Assembly (NCBI GenBank): GCA_005883775.1
Contig: VBEU01000018.1
Location: 1-6,787 of the forward strand
Direction: 5' to 3'
Length of the DNA: 6,787 nucleotides
Source of the DNA: Chloroflexota bacterium
Lineage (GTDB): Bacteria > Chloroflexota > Limnocylindria > P2-11E
Part shown: piece after piece, positions 1 to 5,829 of the stretch
How positions within the stretch are numbered: position 1 is the stretch's first letter
How the letters are laid out: the number at the start of each line of letters is the position of its first letter
The notes under the pieces: generated by a model
The model's input: the letters and a program-made list of their open reading frames with translations, nothing else
Database searches by the model: none
Told to the model about the DNA's origin: nothing
Position numbers and translations under genes: made by a program

Positions 1-63
1 ACCGACCTTCCCGAAAAGGAGAAGGCTCCCGCAATGCCAGGTGGCGGCGGGATGGATTATTAG
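1..63 (+). CDS. groEL: GroEL chaperonin, C-terminal end (partial)
   Basis: This is the last 20 codons of a gene entering from the left edge, in frame from base 1 and closed by TAG at 61-63. The peptide ends KEKAPAMPGGGGMDY. A PEK-type stretch followed by a Gly/Met-rich tail is characteristic of the GroEL/Hsp60 C-terminus, which is flexible and projects into the folding cavity. GroEL works with GroES as a cytoplasmic ATP-driven folding chamber. The tail here is short, with one MPGGGGM block instead of several GGM repeats. Only the tail is visible, so assignment rests on this signature; the rest of the gene and any groES or CIRCE element lie outside the window. A strong terminator follows about 30 bases after the stop. 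Confidence 0.85.
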   Translation, partial: TDLPEKEKAPAMPGGGGMDY

Positions 64-91
64 CGACTACACGTACTCGATCCGCGAATGC

Positions 92-130
92 GAGGGGCCC
101 GCTGTGAACCAGCGGGCCTCTTCTTTATCT
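92..130 (+). terminator. Rho-independent terminator after groEL
   Basis: A GC-rich hairpin has left arm 92-104 and right arm 110-122. It forms 13 pairs, two of them G-U, around the five-base loop TGAAC (105-109). It is followed directly by the T-rich stretch TTCTTTATCT. Orientation and position suit termination of groEL transcription. The sigma operon converges on it from the right, but read on the minus strand the hairpin has no T run after it, so it is probably not an efficient terminator in that direction. Confidence 0.85.
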
Positions 131-141
131 AGCCGTCAGCG

Positions 142-1386
142 TCAGCCGCGGCCGGGGTAAGGCGCGGGCTGGCCAAGTAAGTCCTTGCCGATGATCGCGT
201 GGTCTACAGCGCTCTGACCGATGTAGCACTGCCAGACCATCCCACCGCGGTGCAGACCGAGGCACCCGCCGGCCACTCTCCCCCCGATCACCAGCGACTC
301 TTTCGCGTCCAGGAAGTTGGAGATCTCCGGCGCCGGAGCTCGCGACAGGGTGCAGCGGAACGAGGCCTGATCTGCGCTCAGCACACACTTCGGATCCGTG
401 GCCGCGAAGATAGCCGCGCCCGAGGGCATACCGGCCTCGACCTGCTGCGCAGTCACTTCAGTCGCGGTAGGAGCGCGGCCGCCTGGGAACGGCGGCGGTT
501 CAGTGGGCGCGGGCGCTGGAGAGCTCGGGTTCGCCGATGACCCAGGCGTCTGCGAGAAGGTGCGAATTTCCTCGAACGAAACGCAACGCACGAACTTCGC
601 GGGGGAAATGAACCACGTTCCGTCTTGAAGGATCGTGGCTTCGTAGGTGTCCGTGCCAGCGACAACCCAGACCGGGGCCCGCGGCAACGACCCGGAAGGG
701 AAAAGCTCGAAGTCACGAATTGCCGGGTAGGCGCTTCGGAAAGCGGTTTCGGGCGTTGCGCCTCCGTGCGTGGTGGGCTGGGGAAATCTCGCGATGTCCA
801 TCAAGGGACTGCCGTTCGTGCAGTCCGGCGCCCCGGCCGCGCTCAGGACGACGAACCGCGTCAGCGTGTAGGCACCAGACGCCGTCTTGGGCGCGAGCGC
901 ATCGAACGCGACCTGCACCCTCCCGCCAGGCTTAACACCTGCCGCGCCGATGCTCGATGCAGCTGGCTCGATCCGAGTGCGGGCATCGGCCTCGAAGAGC
1001 GCCGGGTTCTCGAAGTCGGCGGCGATCGTCAGCGCGTCGGGAGTAACGCGCACGAGCTGCGAGCCAAGCACCTCGACGACCCGCCCGGTGATGAGTCTGC
1101 AGGCAGGCGACGTTGCCTGATCTGGTGTTGCGCAAGCCAGAGCCGCAGCTCTCGGCGCCGTAGACGATCCCGCCGCGCCGACTCCCTCGCCGTACGAAGG
1201 GATCCGCTCGAGCGCGGGAGCGGCGATGATCACCGCGAGAGCGATGACGGCAAGCGTCGCGGCGAGCGCCGGGATAAGACGACTTCGATTCCGCTCCGGT
1301 GGAGTCCAGCGCTCCCGCGGTGGGAGAGGAATCCGCGCAACCTCACCCTGAAGCCGGTCCACCACCGGTCGCTCGTACGGACTCAT
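142..1386 (-). CDS. Membrane protein, putative partner (anti-sigma) of ECF sigma 2
   Basis: I do not recognise this 414-residue protein. It has a short charged N-terminus (1-36), one hydrophobic segment (about 37-59, LIPALAATLAVIALAVIIAA) and a large exported part. Residues about 98-182 (GRVVEVLGSQLVRV... then KPGGRVQVAFDAL) resemble small beta-barrel DUF5666-like domains. A Pro/Ser-rich linker lies at about 280-303 and a separate C-terminal domain at about 310-414. The eight cysteines (85, 96, 189, 268, 334, 345, 375, 387) are all outside the membrane segment and could form disulfides. The start is ATG at 1386, overlapping the stop of the sigma gene as ATGA, with GGAGG four bases upstream, so translation is probably coupled. 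Sigma/membrane-protein coupling suggests an anti-sigma factor. However, the N-terminus lacks the HxxxCxxC zinc motif of classical anti-sigma domains and is very short for one. The function is therefore inferred from context only; a co-regulated exported protein is the alternative. Confidence 0.8.
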   Translation of the reverse strand: MSPYERPVVDRLQGEVARIPLPPRERWTPPERNRSRLIPALAATLAVIALAVIIAAPALERIPSYGEGVGAAGSSTAPRAAALACATPDQATSPACRLITGRVVEVLGSQLVRVTPDALTIAADFENPALFEADARTRIEPAASSIGAAGVKPGGRVQVAFDALAPKTASGAYTLTRFVVLSAAGAPDCTNGSPLMDIARFPQPTTHGGATPETAFRSAYPAIRDFELFPSGSLPRAPVWVVAGTDTYEATILQDGTWFISPAKFVRCVSFEEIRTFSQTPGSSANPSSPAPAPTEPPPFPGGRAPTATEVTAQQVEAGMPSGAAIFAATDPKCVLSADQASFRCTLSRAPAPEISNFLDAKESLVIGGRVAGGCLGLHRGGMVWQCYIGQSAVDHAIIGKDLLGQPAPYPGRG

Positions 1387-1928
1387 CGGACCTCCAGGCG
1401 CTTGCGAAGCTTCGCCAGGCCCTGGGTCGTGTGTGCTGCGACGGTCCCGCGCGCGATCCCGAGTGCAGCCGCGGTCTCGTCCTGGGAAAGGCCGACCAAA
1501 TACCGCGCAGCCAACACCTGCCGCTGACGCAGGGGCAGTCGTCGCATCTCAGTCAAGAGCTCCGTGCCCTCCCCGTTCATCTCGGTCGTGCGATGAACGA
1601 GCGAAAGTGGCGCAAAGATCGCCGAACGGATGCGATGGCTACGCCACCGCCGCAGGCCAACGACAAAGAGCCACCCTCCCGGACGAACGATCTCGTCCTG
1701 GCGCGTGAGCGCCCTCTCGAACGCGTCGTGCAGGGCGTCTTCGGCCTCGTCGGGTCGAGCCCCGGCAGCGACGAGGGCGCGAAAAACGCGCGGAAAGCAC
1801 TCTTCATAGACGCGTTGCCATTCGGATCGATCCAACCTGGCCTCTACCGCGCTTTCACTAGTGAAGAGGGCTGGGGGACCGGTTCTGCTTAGGCCCATGA
1901 AGTAGCCGAGCCTAGCGAGGCGCACCAA
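1383..1928 (-). CDS. ECF-family RNA polymerase sigma factor (sigma 2)
   Basis: This 181-residue protein is a group 4 (ECF) sigma-70 factor that would direct RNA polymerase to a specific promoter set. The sigma2 domain lies at about 37-100, including the region 2.2-like DEAEDALHDAFERAL (60-74) and the GGWLFVVGLRRWRSHRI stretch. The sigma4 domain lies at about 122-177, with LPLRQRQVLAARYLVGLS and a helix-turn-helix around 148-170 (QDETAAALGIARGTVAAH). Sigma2 is divergent: the usual aromatic-rich promoter-melting segment is weak. The TTG start at 1928 is chosen because GGAGG (minus strand, 1937-1941) sits eight bases upstream; the internal ATG at 1898 has no comparable ribosome site. It begins 20 bases after the stop of the RskA-type gene and overlaps the next gene by ATGA. 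It therefore probably shares a transcript with both and may be controlled by the downstream membrane protein. Confidence 0.88.
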   Translation of the reverse strand: MVRLARLGYFMGLSRTGPPALFTSESAVEARLDRSEWQRVYEECFPRVFRALVAAGARPDEAEDALHDAFERALTRQDEIVRPGGWLFVVGLRRWRSHRIRSAIFAPLSLVHRTTEMNGEGTELLTEMRRLPLRQRQVLAARYLVGLSQDETAAALGIARGTVAAHTTQGLAKLRKRLEVR

Positions 1929-1936
1929 CCGAGGTG

Positions 1937-1941
1937 CCTCC
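1937..1941 (-). promoter_or_regulatory. Shine-Dalgarno site deciding the TTG start of ECF sigma 2
   Basis: On the minus strand GGAGG lies eight bases before TTG at 1928 and eleven before an in-frame GTG at 1925. The site occupies most of the 20-base gap between the anti-sigma stop and the sigma gene, so translation of sigma 2 can start independently of the gene ahead. It is the strongest evidence for the long, TTG-initiated form. Confidence 0.65.
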
Positions 1942-1948
1942 GCGTCTG

Positions 1949-2701
1949 TTACGGAACGGAGGTGGGTGGCGCGATGCGCGACTCCATCACGACGACGCCG
2001 TGCTTGCCCCAGGGAGAATCGTCGACCGTGACCGCGCAGCGGTCGAAGCCCGCGACCTCTGAGCTGATCTCGACCACCTGGATGTCCTCACCGTTCGGTC
2101 GGAACGTTGCGGCGCGCGCCCACGTGCTGTCCGGGCTGACGAGCCAGATCGTGAGGACCTTGTCCGCGGCGATCGGCGGAAGATCGTGAAAAAGGACGAA
2201 GGGTTGTTTGCCAGTGGCGCGCGGGTCGTAGAGAGTGCCGCCGGAGCCAGCGAACGAGCCGGTGCCGGCCATGTACCAGGTGCGGGCACCTTCGCGGATG
2301 CTTTCCATCGTCCTGTTGTACTGATCTCGCTCGGCCGTGACCGCTACCAGCCGGCGGTAGGCATCGACGTCCGCAGCACCGAGAACGATCACCACCGCCG
2401 TGACAGCCGCGATCGCGAGGCGCCACGGACGGATCGGACCGAACGACCAGCGGCGCGAGCCGGCGGCGACGCGTGAACGTGCCTCGGGTGTCGCGGCCTG
2501 CAGAAGGCGGTCGCGAAGCGCGGGTCGCGGCTCACGGAGCGCGACGGTGTCGGGCAGGCTATCCACGACCTCCGCGAGCGTGGCCGCTTCGGCGCGACAG
2601 GACGCGCACGTCGAAAGGTGCTGAGCAACGCGCTCGGCGTCGGTACTGCCGAGCGCGCCGAGCGCGTAGGCCTCGAGCTCATCCAGAACGTGTTCGGTCA
2701 T
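1949..2701 (-). CDS. RskA-type zinc anti-sigma factor, single-pass membrane
   Basis: This 250-residue anti-sigma factor should hold the upstream-encoded ECF sigma factor inactive at the membrane. The N-terminal cytoplasmic domain (1-about 60) has the zinc anti-sigma motif HLSTCASC, with ligands H28, C32 and C35. A Pro/Arg-rich linker follows, then one membrane helix at about 93-111 (WRLAIAAVTAVVIVLGAA). The exported C-terminal domain (about 140-250) matches the RskA family pattern: GTGSFAGSGGTLYDP, then VLFHDLPPIAADKVLTIWLV, and near the end WGKHGVVVMES. Family knowledge: RskA in Mycobacterium tuberculosis inhibits SigK, and signal-induced intramembrane proteolysis releases the sigma. The signal here is unknown. 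The ATG at 2701 overlaps the sigma stop as ATGA, with GGAG eight bases upstream inside the sigma gene. Length and domain order are normal for the family. Confidence 0.93.
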   Translation of the reverse strand: MTEHVLDELEAYALGALGSTDAERVAQHLSTCASCRAEAATLAEVVDSLPDTVALREPRPALRDRLLQAATPEARSRVAAGSRRWSFGPIRPWRLAIAAVTAVVIVLGAADVDAYRRLVAVTAERDQYNRTMESIREGARTWYMAGTGSFAGSGGTLYDPRATGKQPFVLFHDLPPIAADKVLTIWLVSPDSTWARAATFRPNGEDIQVVEISSEVAGFDRCAVTVDDSPWGKHGVVVMESRIAPPTSVP

Positions 2702-3249
2702 CGGGTCCGCTCCAGCGCGCGACGCATCTTCTGGAGCCCGATGCGCATGCGGCCCTTCACCGTGCCAAGAGGGACCCCCATGAGCTCCGATAGCTCGACG
2801 TGCGTGTAGCCGCCGAAATAGGCGAGCTCGATCGTCCGGCGCTGGGCCTGGGGGAGCGCTTCGAGCGCGTCGCGGACGGTGCGCTGCTCCACGTTCTTCT
2901 CGGCGGCCAGCGCGGTGTCGTCATCGCTCGGCTGGGATTCGGCCATCTCGAGGGGCGCCGGCCGGAAGGTCGTCTTGCGCCGGAGGATGTCGACCGCCCG
3001 GTGGTGGACGATCGAGAGAAGCCAGGCACGCGGGTTGCCCCGCTCGCGGCGGTACGTCGCCGCCCCTCGCCAGGCGGACAGGAAGGCGTCCTGGACGACG
3101 TCCTCCGCCGCCTCGCTCTCGCCGAGAATTCGATAGGCCAAGGAGTACGCCAGACGCCCATAGCGGTCGTAAAGCGCGGCGAGGGCGCCCAGATCCCGGG
3201 CCGCGAGTGCGGTCAGGAGAGCGTCGTCGGCCGGCTGCTGCTCAGGCAC
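2698..3249 (-). CDS. ECF-family RNA polymerase sigma factor, SigK-like (sigma 1)
   Basis: This 183-residue ECF sigma factor is first in the four-gene operon. Sigma2 spans about 25-92, with the region 2.2 signature DVVQDAFLSAW (50-60) and the region 2.4-like NPRAWLLSIVHHRAVDILRR (72-91). After an acidic linker (about 100-120), sigma4 spans about 126-179, with ALPQAQRRTIELAYFGGYTH and a helix-turn-helix at 149-175 (ELSELMGVPLGTVKGRMRIG). These sequences and the downstream RskA-type partner place it near the SigK/ECF19-like factors; the subgroup is inferred. The start is GTG at 3249 because no in-frame ATG/GTG/TTG lies just upstream. There is no Shine-Dalgarno match ahead of it, and a possible ECF promoter sits so close that the mRNA may be leaderless. 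Autoregulation is expected from the family but not proven here. Confidence 0.93.
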   Translation of the reverse strand: MPEQQPADDALLTALAARDLGALAALYDRYGRLAYSLAYRILGESEAAEDVVQDAFLSAWRGAATYRRERGNPRAWLLSIVHHRAVDILRRKTTFRPAPLEMAESQPSDDDTALAAEKNVEQRTVRDALEALPQAQRRTIELAYFGGYTHVELSELMGVPLGTVKGRMRIGLQKMRRALERTR

Positions 3250-3290
3250 TACGAAAAATGTACGGTCGACGAACAGGGGTGGATGTAGGC
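3250..3290 (-). promoter_or_regulatory. Possible ECF-type promoter of the sigma operon
   Basis: Reading leftward, ACATCC (3286-3281) is followed after 15 bases by CCGTAC (3265-3260), ten bases before the GTG start. Mycobacterial SigK promoters are described as CCATCC, 16-17 bases, CCGAAT. The match here is 5/6 and 4/6 with a slightly short spacer, so it is suggestive only. If real, transcription would begin at or within a few bases of GTG, giving a leaderless message that agrees with the missing ribosome site. An alternative weak -10-like element TACATT (3262-3257) overlaps it. Confidence 0.25.
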
Positions 3291-3329
3291 GGAAAGAAAA
3301 CGCCCCGAGCGACCTGCCTCCGTGCCCTA

Positions 3330-3351
3330 CCGCAGCTTCGAAGCACTGCGG
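3330..3351. repeat. Small inverted repeat in the divergent intergenic region
   Basis: CCGCAG (3330-3335) and CTGCGG (3346-3351) are perfect inverted arms around a ten-base loop. A ten-base palindrome, GCTTCGAAGC (3335-3344), is nested inside. It lies about 80 bases upstream of the sigma operon start and 260 bases upstream of pcrA. It could be an operator or chance in GC-rich DNA. No T run follows on either strand, so a terminator is unlikely. Confidence 0.3.
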
Positions 3352-3420
3352 CCTGGCCGTGGAGCCGATCCTCGATTTCCTCTCGGACCGCCTTTGATGC
3401 TATCTCCGGTTGCGCTCCCG

Positions 3421-3461
3421 GGGAACGTTGACCTTGATGGAATCTCGGACCCGTTCCCTTT
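3421..3461. repeat. Inverted repeat GGGAACG / CGTTCCC followed by TTT
   Basis: GGGAACG (3421-3427) and CGTTCCC (3452-3458) are perfect seven-base inverted arms separated by 24 bases, and TTT follows on the plus strand. The loop begins with TTGACC, which resembles a -35 element, but no convincing -10 lies at the right distance. The long loop makes a terminator doubtful. An operator pair or chance are both possible. A nine-base direct repeat, TCTCGGACC, occurs at 3381-3389 and 3443-3451, the second copy inside this loop. Confidence 0.25.
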
Positions 3462-3519
3462 AGCAGACCCCTCGGGACAGGGAGAAATCTACGGCGCGAT
3501 CAGAGGTCAGGCAATCAAC

Positions 3520-3581
3520 TTATCCACCAAATCGAGACCCGCGTGCGGCAGGTTGTCCACGATTTCGGGCGCTTATCCACG
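3520..3581 (+). promoter_or_regulatory. Cluster of three DnaA-box-like sites upstream of pcrA
   Basis: TTATCCACC (3520-3528), TTGTCCACG (3553-3561) and TTATCCACG (3573-3581) share the core TTRTCCAC on the same strand. Each differs from the known DnaA boxes TTATCCACA or TTGTCCACA only in the last base. Start-to-start spacings are 33 and 20 bases, and the last site ends 29 bases before the first ATG of the helicase gene. I saw no other copy of this core in the window on either strand. The likely role is DnaA-linked control of the helicase promoter; a replication-origin fragment is less likely because dnaA/dnaN and an AT-rich unwinding region are not seen. The remainder of 3250-3610 shows no gene I can support. 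Confidence 0.45.
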
Positions 3582-3610
3582 ACGAATCAACAGTCCGCTT
3601 CCTCCATACG

Positions 3611-5002
3611 ATGGACACGATGGCCGACCCGATCCTCGATCCCCTGAATGACGAGCAGCGCGTTGCCGTGACCCACGGCGACGGGCCGCTGCTCATCCTC
3701 GCCGGCGCCGGCTCCGGGAAGACCCGTGTTCTGACGCATCGGATCGCCTACCTCATTCGCGACCTCGCGGTGCCCGCGAGCGCGATCCTGGCCGTGACCT
3801 TCACGAACAAGGCCGCCAAGGAGATGCGCGAGCGGCTTGACCGGCTTGTCGGCAAAGAGCGCCTTGCCGAGCTGACGGTCGGGACCTTCCACGGCTTCTG
3901 CGCGCGGCTGCTCCGCCGCGAGGGTCCCCTGGTCGGGATCGATCGATCCTTTGCGATCTACGACGAAGCCGACCAGCGGGCTGTGCTGCGCCAGGCGATG
4001 GCCGACACCAACGCGAGCGAGCGCGTCTTCGCGCCGGGCGCGATCTCGTCGGTCGTCTCGAGCGCCAAGAACGAGCTCAAAGGGCCGGCCGACCTCGCGT
4101 CGAGCCCGAAGGGCCAGCTCGATCGGATCGCGGCGATCGTCTGGAAGCGGTACGACGAGCTTCTCCGCGAGAACAACGCCGTCGATTTCGACGATCTCCT
4201 GCTCCTCGCCTGCCGGGTGTTCGAAACGAGCGACCGCGCGCTCGAAAAGTGGCAGGACCGCTACCAGCACATCCTCGTCGACGAGTACCAGGACACGAAT
4301 CGCGCCCAGTACGTGCTCCTTCGCTACCTGGCGGGGTTCAAGCAGAACCTGGCGGTCGTCGGCGACGACGATCAATCGGTCTTCAGCTGGCGCGGTGCCG
4401 ATGTCCGCAACATCCTCGACTTCGAGCGTGACTACCCGAACGCGAAGGTTGTGAAGCTCGAGCAGAACTATCGGTCCACGCAGCGGATCCTGGACGCCGC
4501 GCACTCGGTGGTCCGCAACAACGCGGCGCGCAAGGAAAAGAAGCTCTGGACCGATCGCCAAGGCGGCAGCGACATCGTGGTGATGCAGGCGTACGACGAG
4601 TCGCACGAGGCGGAGATCGTGGCGCGCGAGATCGAGCGCCTGCAGCGGGAGGGCGAGGCTCACGGAACCCGCGACGTCGCTGTGCTGTACCGGACGAACG
4701 CGCAGTCCCGTGCGATCGAGGACAAGTTCCGCGCGTTCGGCCTCGCATACCAGATCGTCGGCGGCGTCTCCTCGGTGACAAGACGCGCGCCGCGCTCCTC
4801 GCGAGTGCGCGCGAGCACGAGATCAGTGTCGGGGAGGCTCTCGAGAAGGCCGAGCTCATCACGACGATCCCGCGGCGGCAGCAGGAGGCGCTCGTGGCGT
4901 TCGGCAAGATCATCGCGCGGCTCCGGGTCTCCGGGGAGCAGCTCGCTCTCCCGCGGCTCATCGACGAGCTCGTCGAGCGAACCGGCTATGAGACCTATCT
5001 AA
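3611..5002 (+). CDS. pcrA: PcrA/UvrD-type DNA helicase, N-terminal part (frame-disrupted)
   Basis: This is superfamily 1A, 3'-5' DNA helicase sequence, the PcrA/UvrD type used in excision repair and replication-fork clearance. Genuine homology covers residues 1 to about 386. Motifs seen are Walker A ILAGAGSGKT (29-38), Ia AVTFTNKAAKEM (61-72), Ib GTFHGF (91-96), Walker B VDEYQDTN (223-230), III VVGDDDQSVFSWRGA (249-263), NYRSTQRIL (286-294) and YRTNAQSRAIED (360-371). After YQIVGGVS the frame leaves the family. The last ~75 residues to the stop at 5002 are a meaningless Arg/Ser-rich tail from reading GC-rich DNA out of frame. The gene resumes in another frame at about 4774 (next entry). Start: ATG 3611 is the first in frame, but ATG 3620 (MADPILDPLNDEQ) fits usual PcrA N-termini better. 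Neither has a clear Shine-Dalgarno site, so a leaderless mRNA is possible. Either the gene is a pseudogene or the assembly is wrong here. Confidence 0.85.
   Translation: MDTMADPILDPLNDEQRVAVTHGDGPLLILAGAGSGKTRVLTHRIAYLIRDLAVPASAILAVTFTNKAAKEMRERLDRLVGKERLAELTVGTFHGFCARLLRREGPLVGIDRSFAIYDEADQRAVLRQAMADTNASERVFAPGAISSVVSSAKNELKGPADLASSPKGQLDRIAAIVWKRYDELLRENNAVDFDDLLLLACRVFETSDRALEKWQDRYQHILVDEYQDTNRAQYVLLRYLAGFKQNLAVVGDDDQSVFSWRGADVRNILDFERDYPNAKVVKLEQNYRSTQRILDAAHSVVRNNAARKEKKLWTDRQGGSDIVVMQAYDESHEAEIVAREIERLQREGEAHGTRDVAVLYRTNAQSRAIEDKFRAFGLAYQIVGGVSSVTRRAPRSSRVRASTRSVSGRLSRRPSSSRRSRGGSRRRSWRSARSSRGSGSPGSSSLSRGSSTSSSSEPAMRPI
4766..4776 (+). other. pcrA: Deletion/frameshift junction inside pcrA
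   Basis: Left of this point frame 2 reads YQIVGGV; right of it frame 1 reads GDKTRAALLASAREHEI. In PcrA/UvrD proteins these two blocks are normally separated by about 38 residues containing an FY.R.EIKD.LAYLRL stretch and an F.RIINVP.RGIG stretch. Both are absent here and no frame of the intervening few bases encodes them. The observed frame change (2 to 1) requires a loss of 3n+1 bases, so about 106, 109 or 112 nt. A one-base sequencing slip cannot explain this. The exact breakpoints cannot be fixed from this sequence alone. Confidence 0.8.
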
Positions 5003-5793
5003 AGGACGGGACCGAGGAGGGGGAGGAGCGCTGGGCCAACGTGCAGGAGCTCCGCACGCTCGCCGAGGACTACGTCGCGCTGCCTCAGGACGAGCAGCTT
5101 CCGAGCTTCCTCGAAGAGATCGCACTCGTTTCCGATGTCGATGAGTACCAGGACGCCAAGCCGGCCGCCACGTTGATCACGATGCACGCGGTCAAGGGCC
5201 TCGAGTTCCCCGTTGTCTTCATGACGGGAATGGAGGAGGGCGTTTTCCCGCACATGCGCGCGATCGAGAGCGGCAAGGAGTCGGAGCTGGAAGAAGAGCG
5301 AAGGCTCTGCTACGTCGGCATCACACGCGCGAAGGATCGCGCGTACCTGACCTACGCGCGACGGCGATCCCTCTTCGGTCACACCAACATGAATCCGCCG
5401 TCACGCTTTCTGACAGAGCTGCCGAGCGAAGGCGTCGAGCTTCGCGGCGACGTCGAGACCGAGGAGCGCGACTCGTGGGCCGAGCTCGATTGGGAGCGCG
5501 ATCGGGGTCGCTACGAGGAGCGGAAGCAAGCGAGGCGCGACGCGATGCTCGCGGGTCTGCCCGGGTCGTGGACCGGCCGCGCGACGAAGCAGCGCACCGC
5601 GGTCGTATCCGAAACGCGCTTTCGCGCCGGCGATCGCGTGATTCACCCTTCCCTAGGCGAAGGGATGGTCGTGTCGAGTGTCGCGCGCGACGACGATGAA
5701 GAGGTCACAGTCGCATTTCCCGACAAAGGCGTGAAGAAATTGATGGCGAGCTTCGCAAAACTCGCCCGGGCCGAGGGGTCGCTCGGTCGCTAA
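4894..5793 (+). CDS. pcrA: PcrA/UvrD-type DNA helicase, C-terminal part (other frame)
   Basis: This is the second half of the same helicase in frame 1. Homology actually begins near 4774 (GDKTRAALL), but the first in-frame start codon is GTG at 4894. It contains the rest of domain 2B (LPRLIDELVERTGYETYL), then motif V MHAVKGLEFPVVFMTGMEEGVFPH (about 5182-5253). Motif VI EEERRLCYVGITRAKDRAYL (about 5290-5349) carries the arginine finger region, followed by the NPPSRFL block. The C-terminus (ETRFRAGDRVIHPSLGEGMV ... VAFPDKGVKKLM) matches the Tudor-like domain that in PcrA contacts RNA polymerase. The end, TAA at 5791-5793, is normal for the family. AGGAGG (4883-4888) lies five bases before GTG 4894, so independent translation is conceivable. 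More likely this is the 3' part of one disrupted gene. Without the Walker A half it could not hydrolyse ATP alone. Confidence 0.82.
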   Translation: MAFGKIIARLRVSGEQLALPRLIDELVERTGYETYLKDGTEEGEERWANVQELRTLAEDYVALPQDEQLPSFLEEIALVSDVDEYQDAKPAATLITMHAVKGLEFPVVFMTGMEEGVFPHMRAIESGKESELEEERRLCYVGITRAKDRAYLTYARRRSLFGHTNMNPPSRFLTELPSEGVELRGDVETEERDSWAELDWERDRGRYEERKQARRDAMLAGLPGSWTGRATKQRTAVVSETRFRAGDRVIHPSLGEGMVVSSVARDDDEEVTVAFPDKGVKKLMASFAKLARAEGSLGR

Positions 5794-5829
5794 GGGCTCA
5801 ACCGGCACGCTGCTTGCCCGGATTCAGGC

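Noticed and set aside
625..1527. Long 300-codon plus-strand open frame opposite the 142-1386 membrane protein
   Set aside because: It is Arg-rich with no domain, spans the boundary between two coupled minus-strand genes, and lacks a supporting ribosome site.
3421..3461. Intrinsic terminator from GGGAACG/CGTTCCC plus TTT
   Set aside because: The 24-base loop is long, the T run has only three bases, and no plus-strand gene lies upstream for it to terminate.
3520..3581. Chromosomal replication origin (oriC)
   Set aside because: There are only three boxes, no AT-rich unwinding segment, and no dnaA, dnaN, rpmH or gyr genes nearby; a regulatory role is simpler.
3322..3651. A 109-codon plus-strand open frame (GTG start) in the pcrA upstream region
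   Set aside because: It overlaps the pcrA start, has no ribosome site, a Pro/Gly/Arg-rich composition without recognisable domains, and runs through the DnaA-box cluster. It is most likely open by chance in GC-rich DNA.
3587..4663. Long 358-codon minus-strand open frame opposite pcrA
   Set aside because: It is the antisense shadow of a gene with strong, ordered helicase motifs; its Val/Leu/Arg/Asp-rich repetitive composition is typical of antisense frames in GC-rich genes.
4766..4776. Programmed ribosomal frameshift as the explanation for the pcrA frame change
   Set aside because: There is no slippery run or downstream stimulatory structure evident, and a frameshift would not account for the roughly 36 missing conserved residues.
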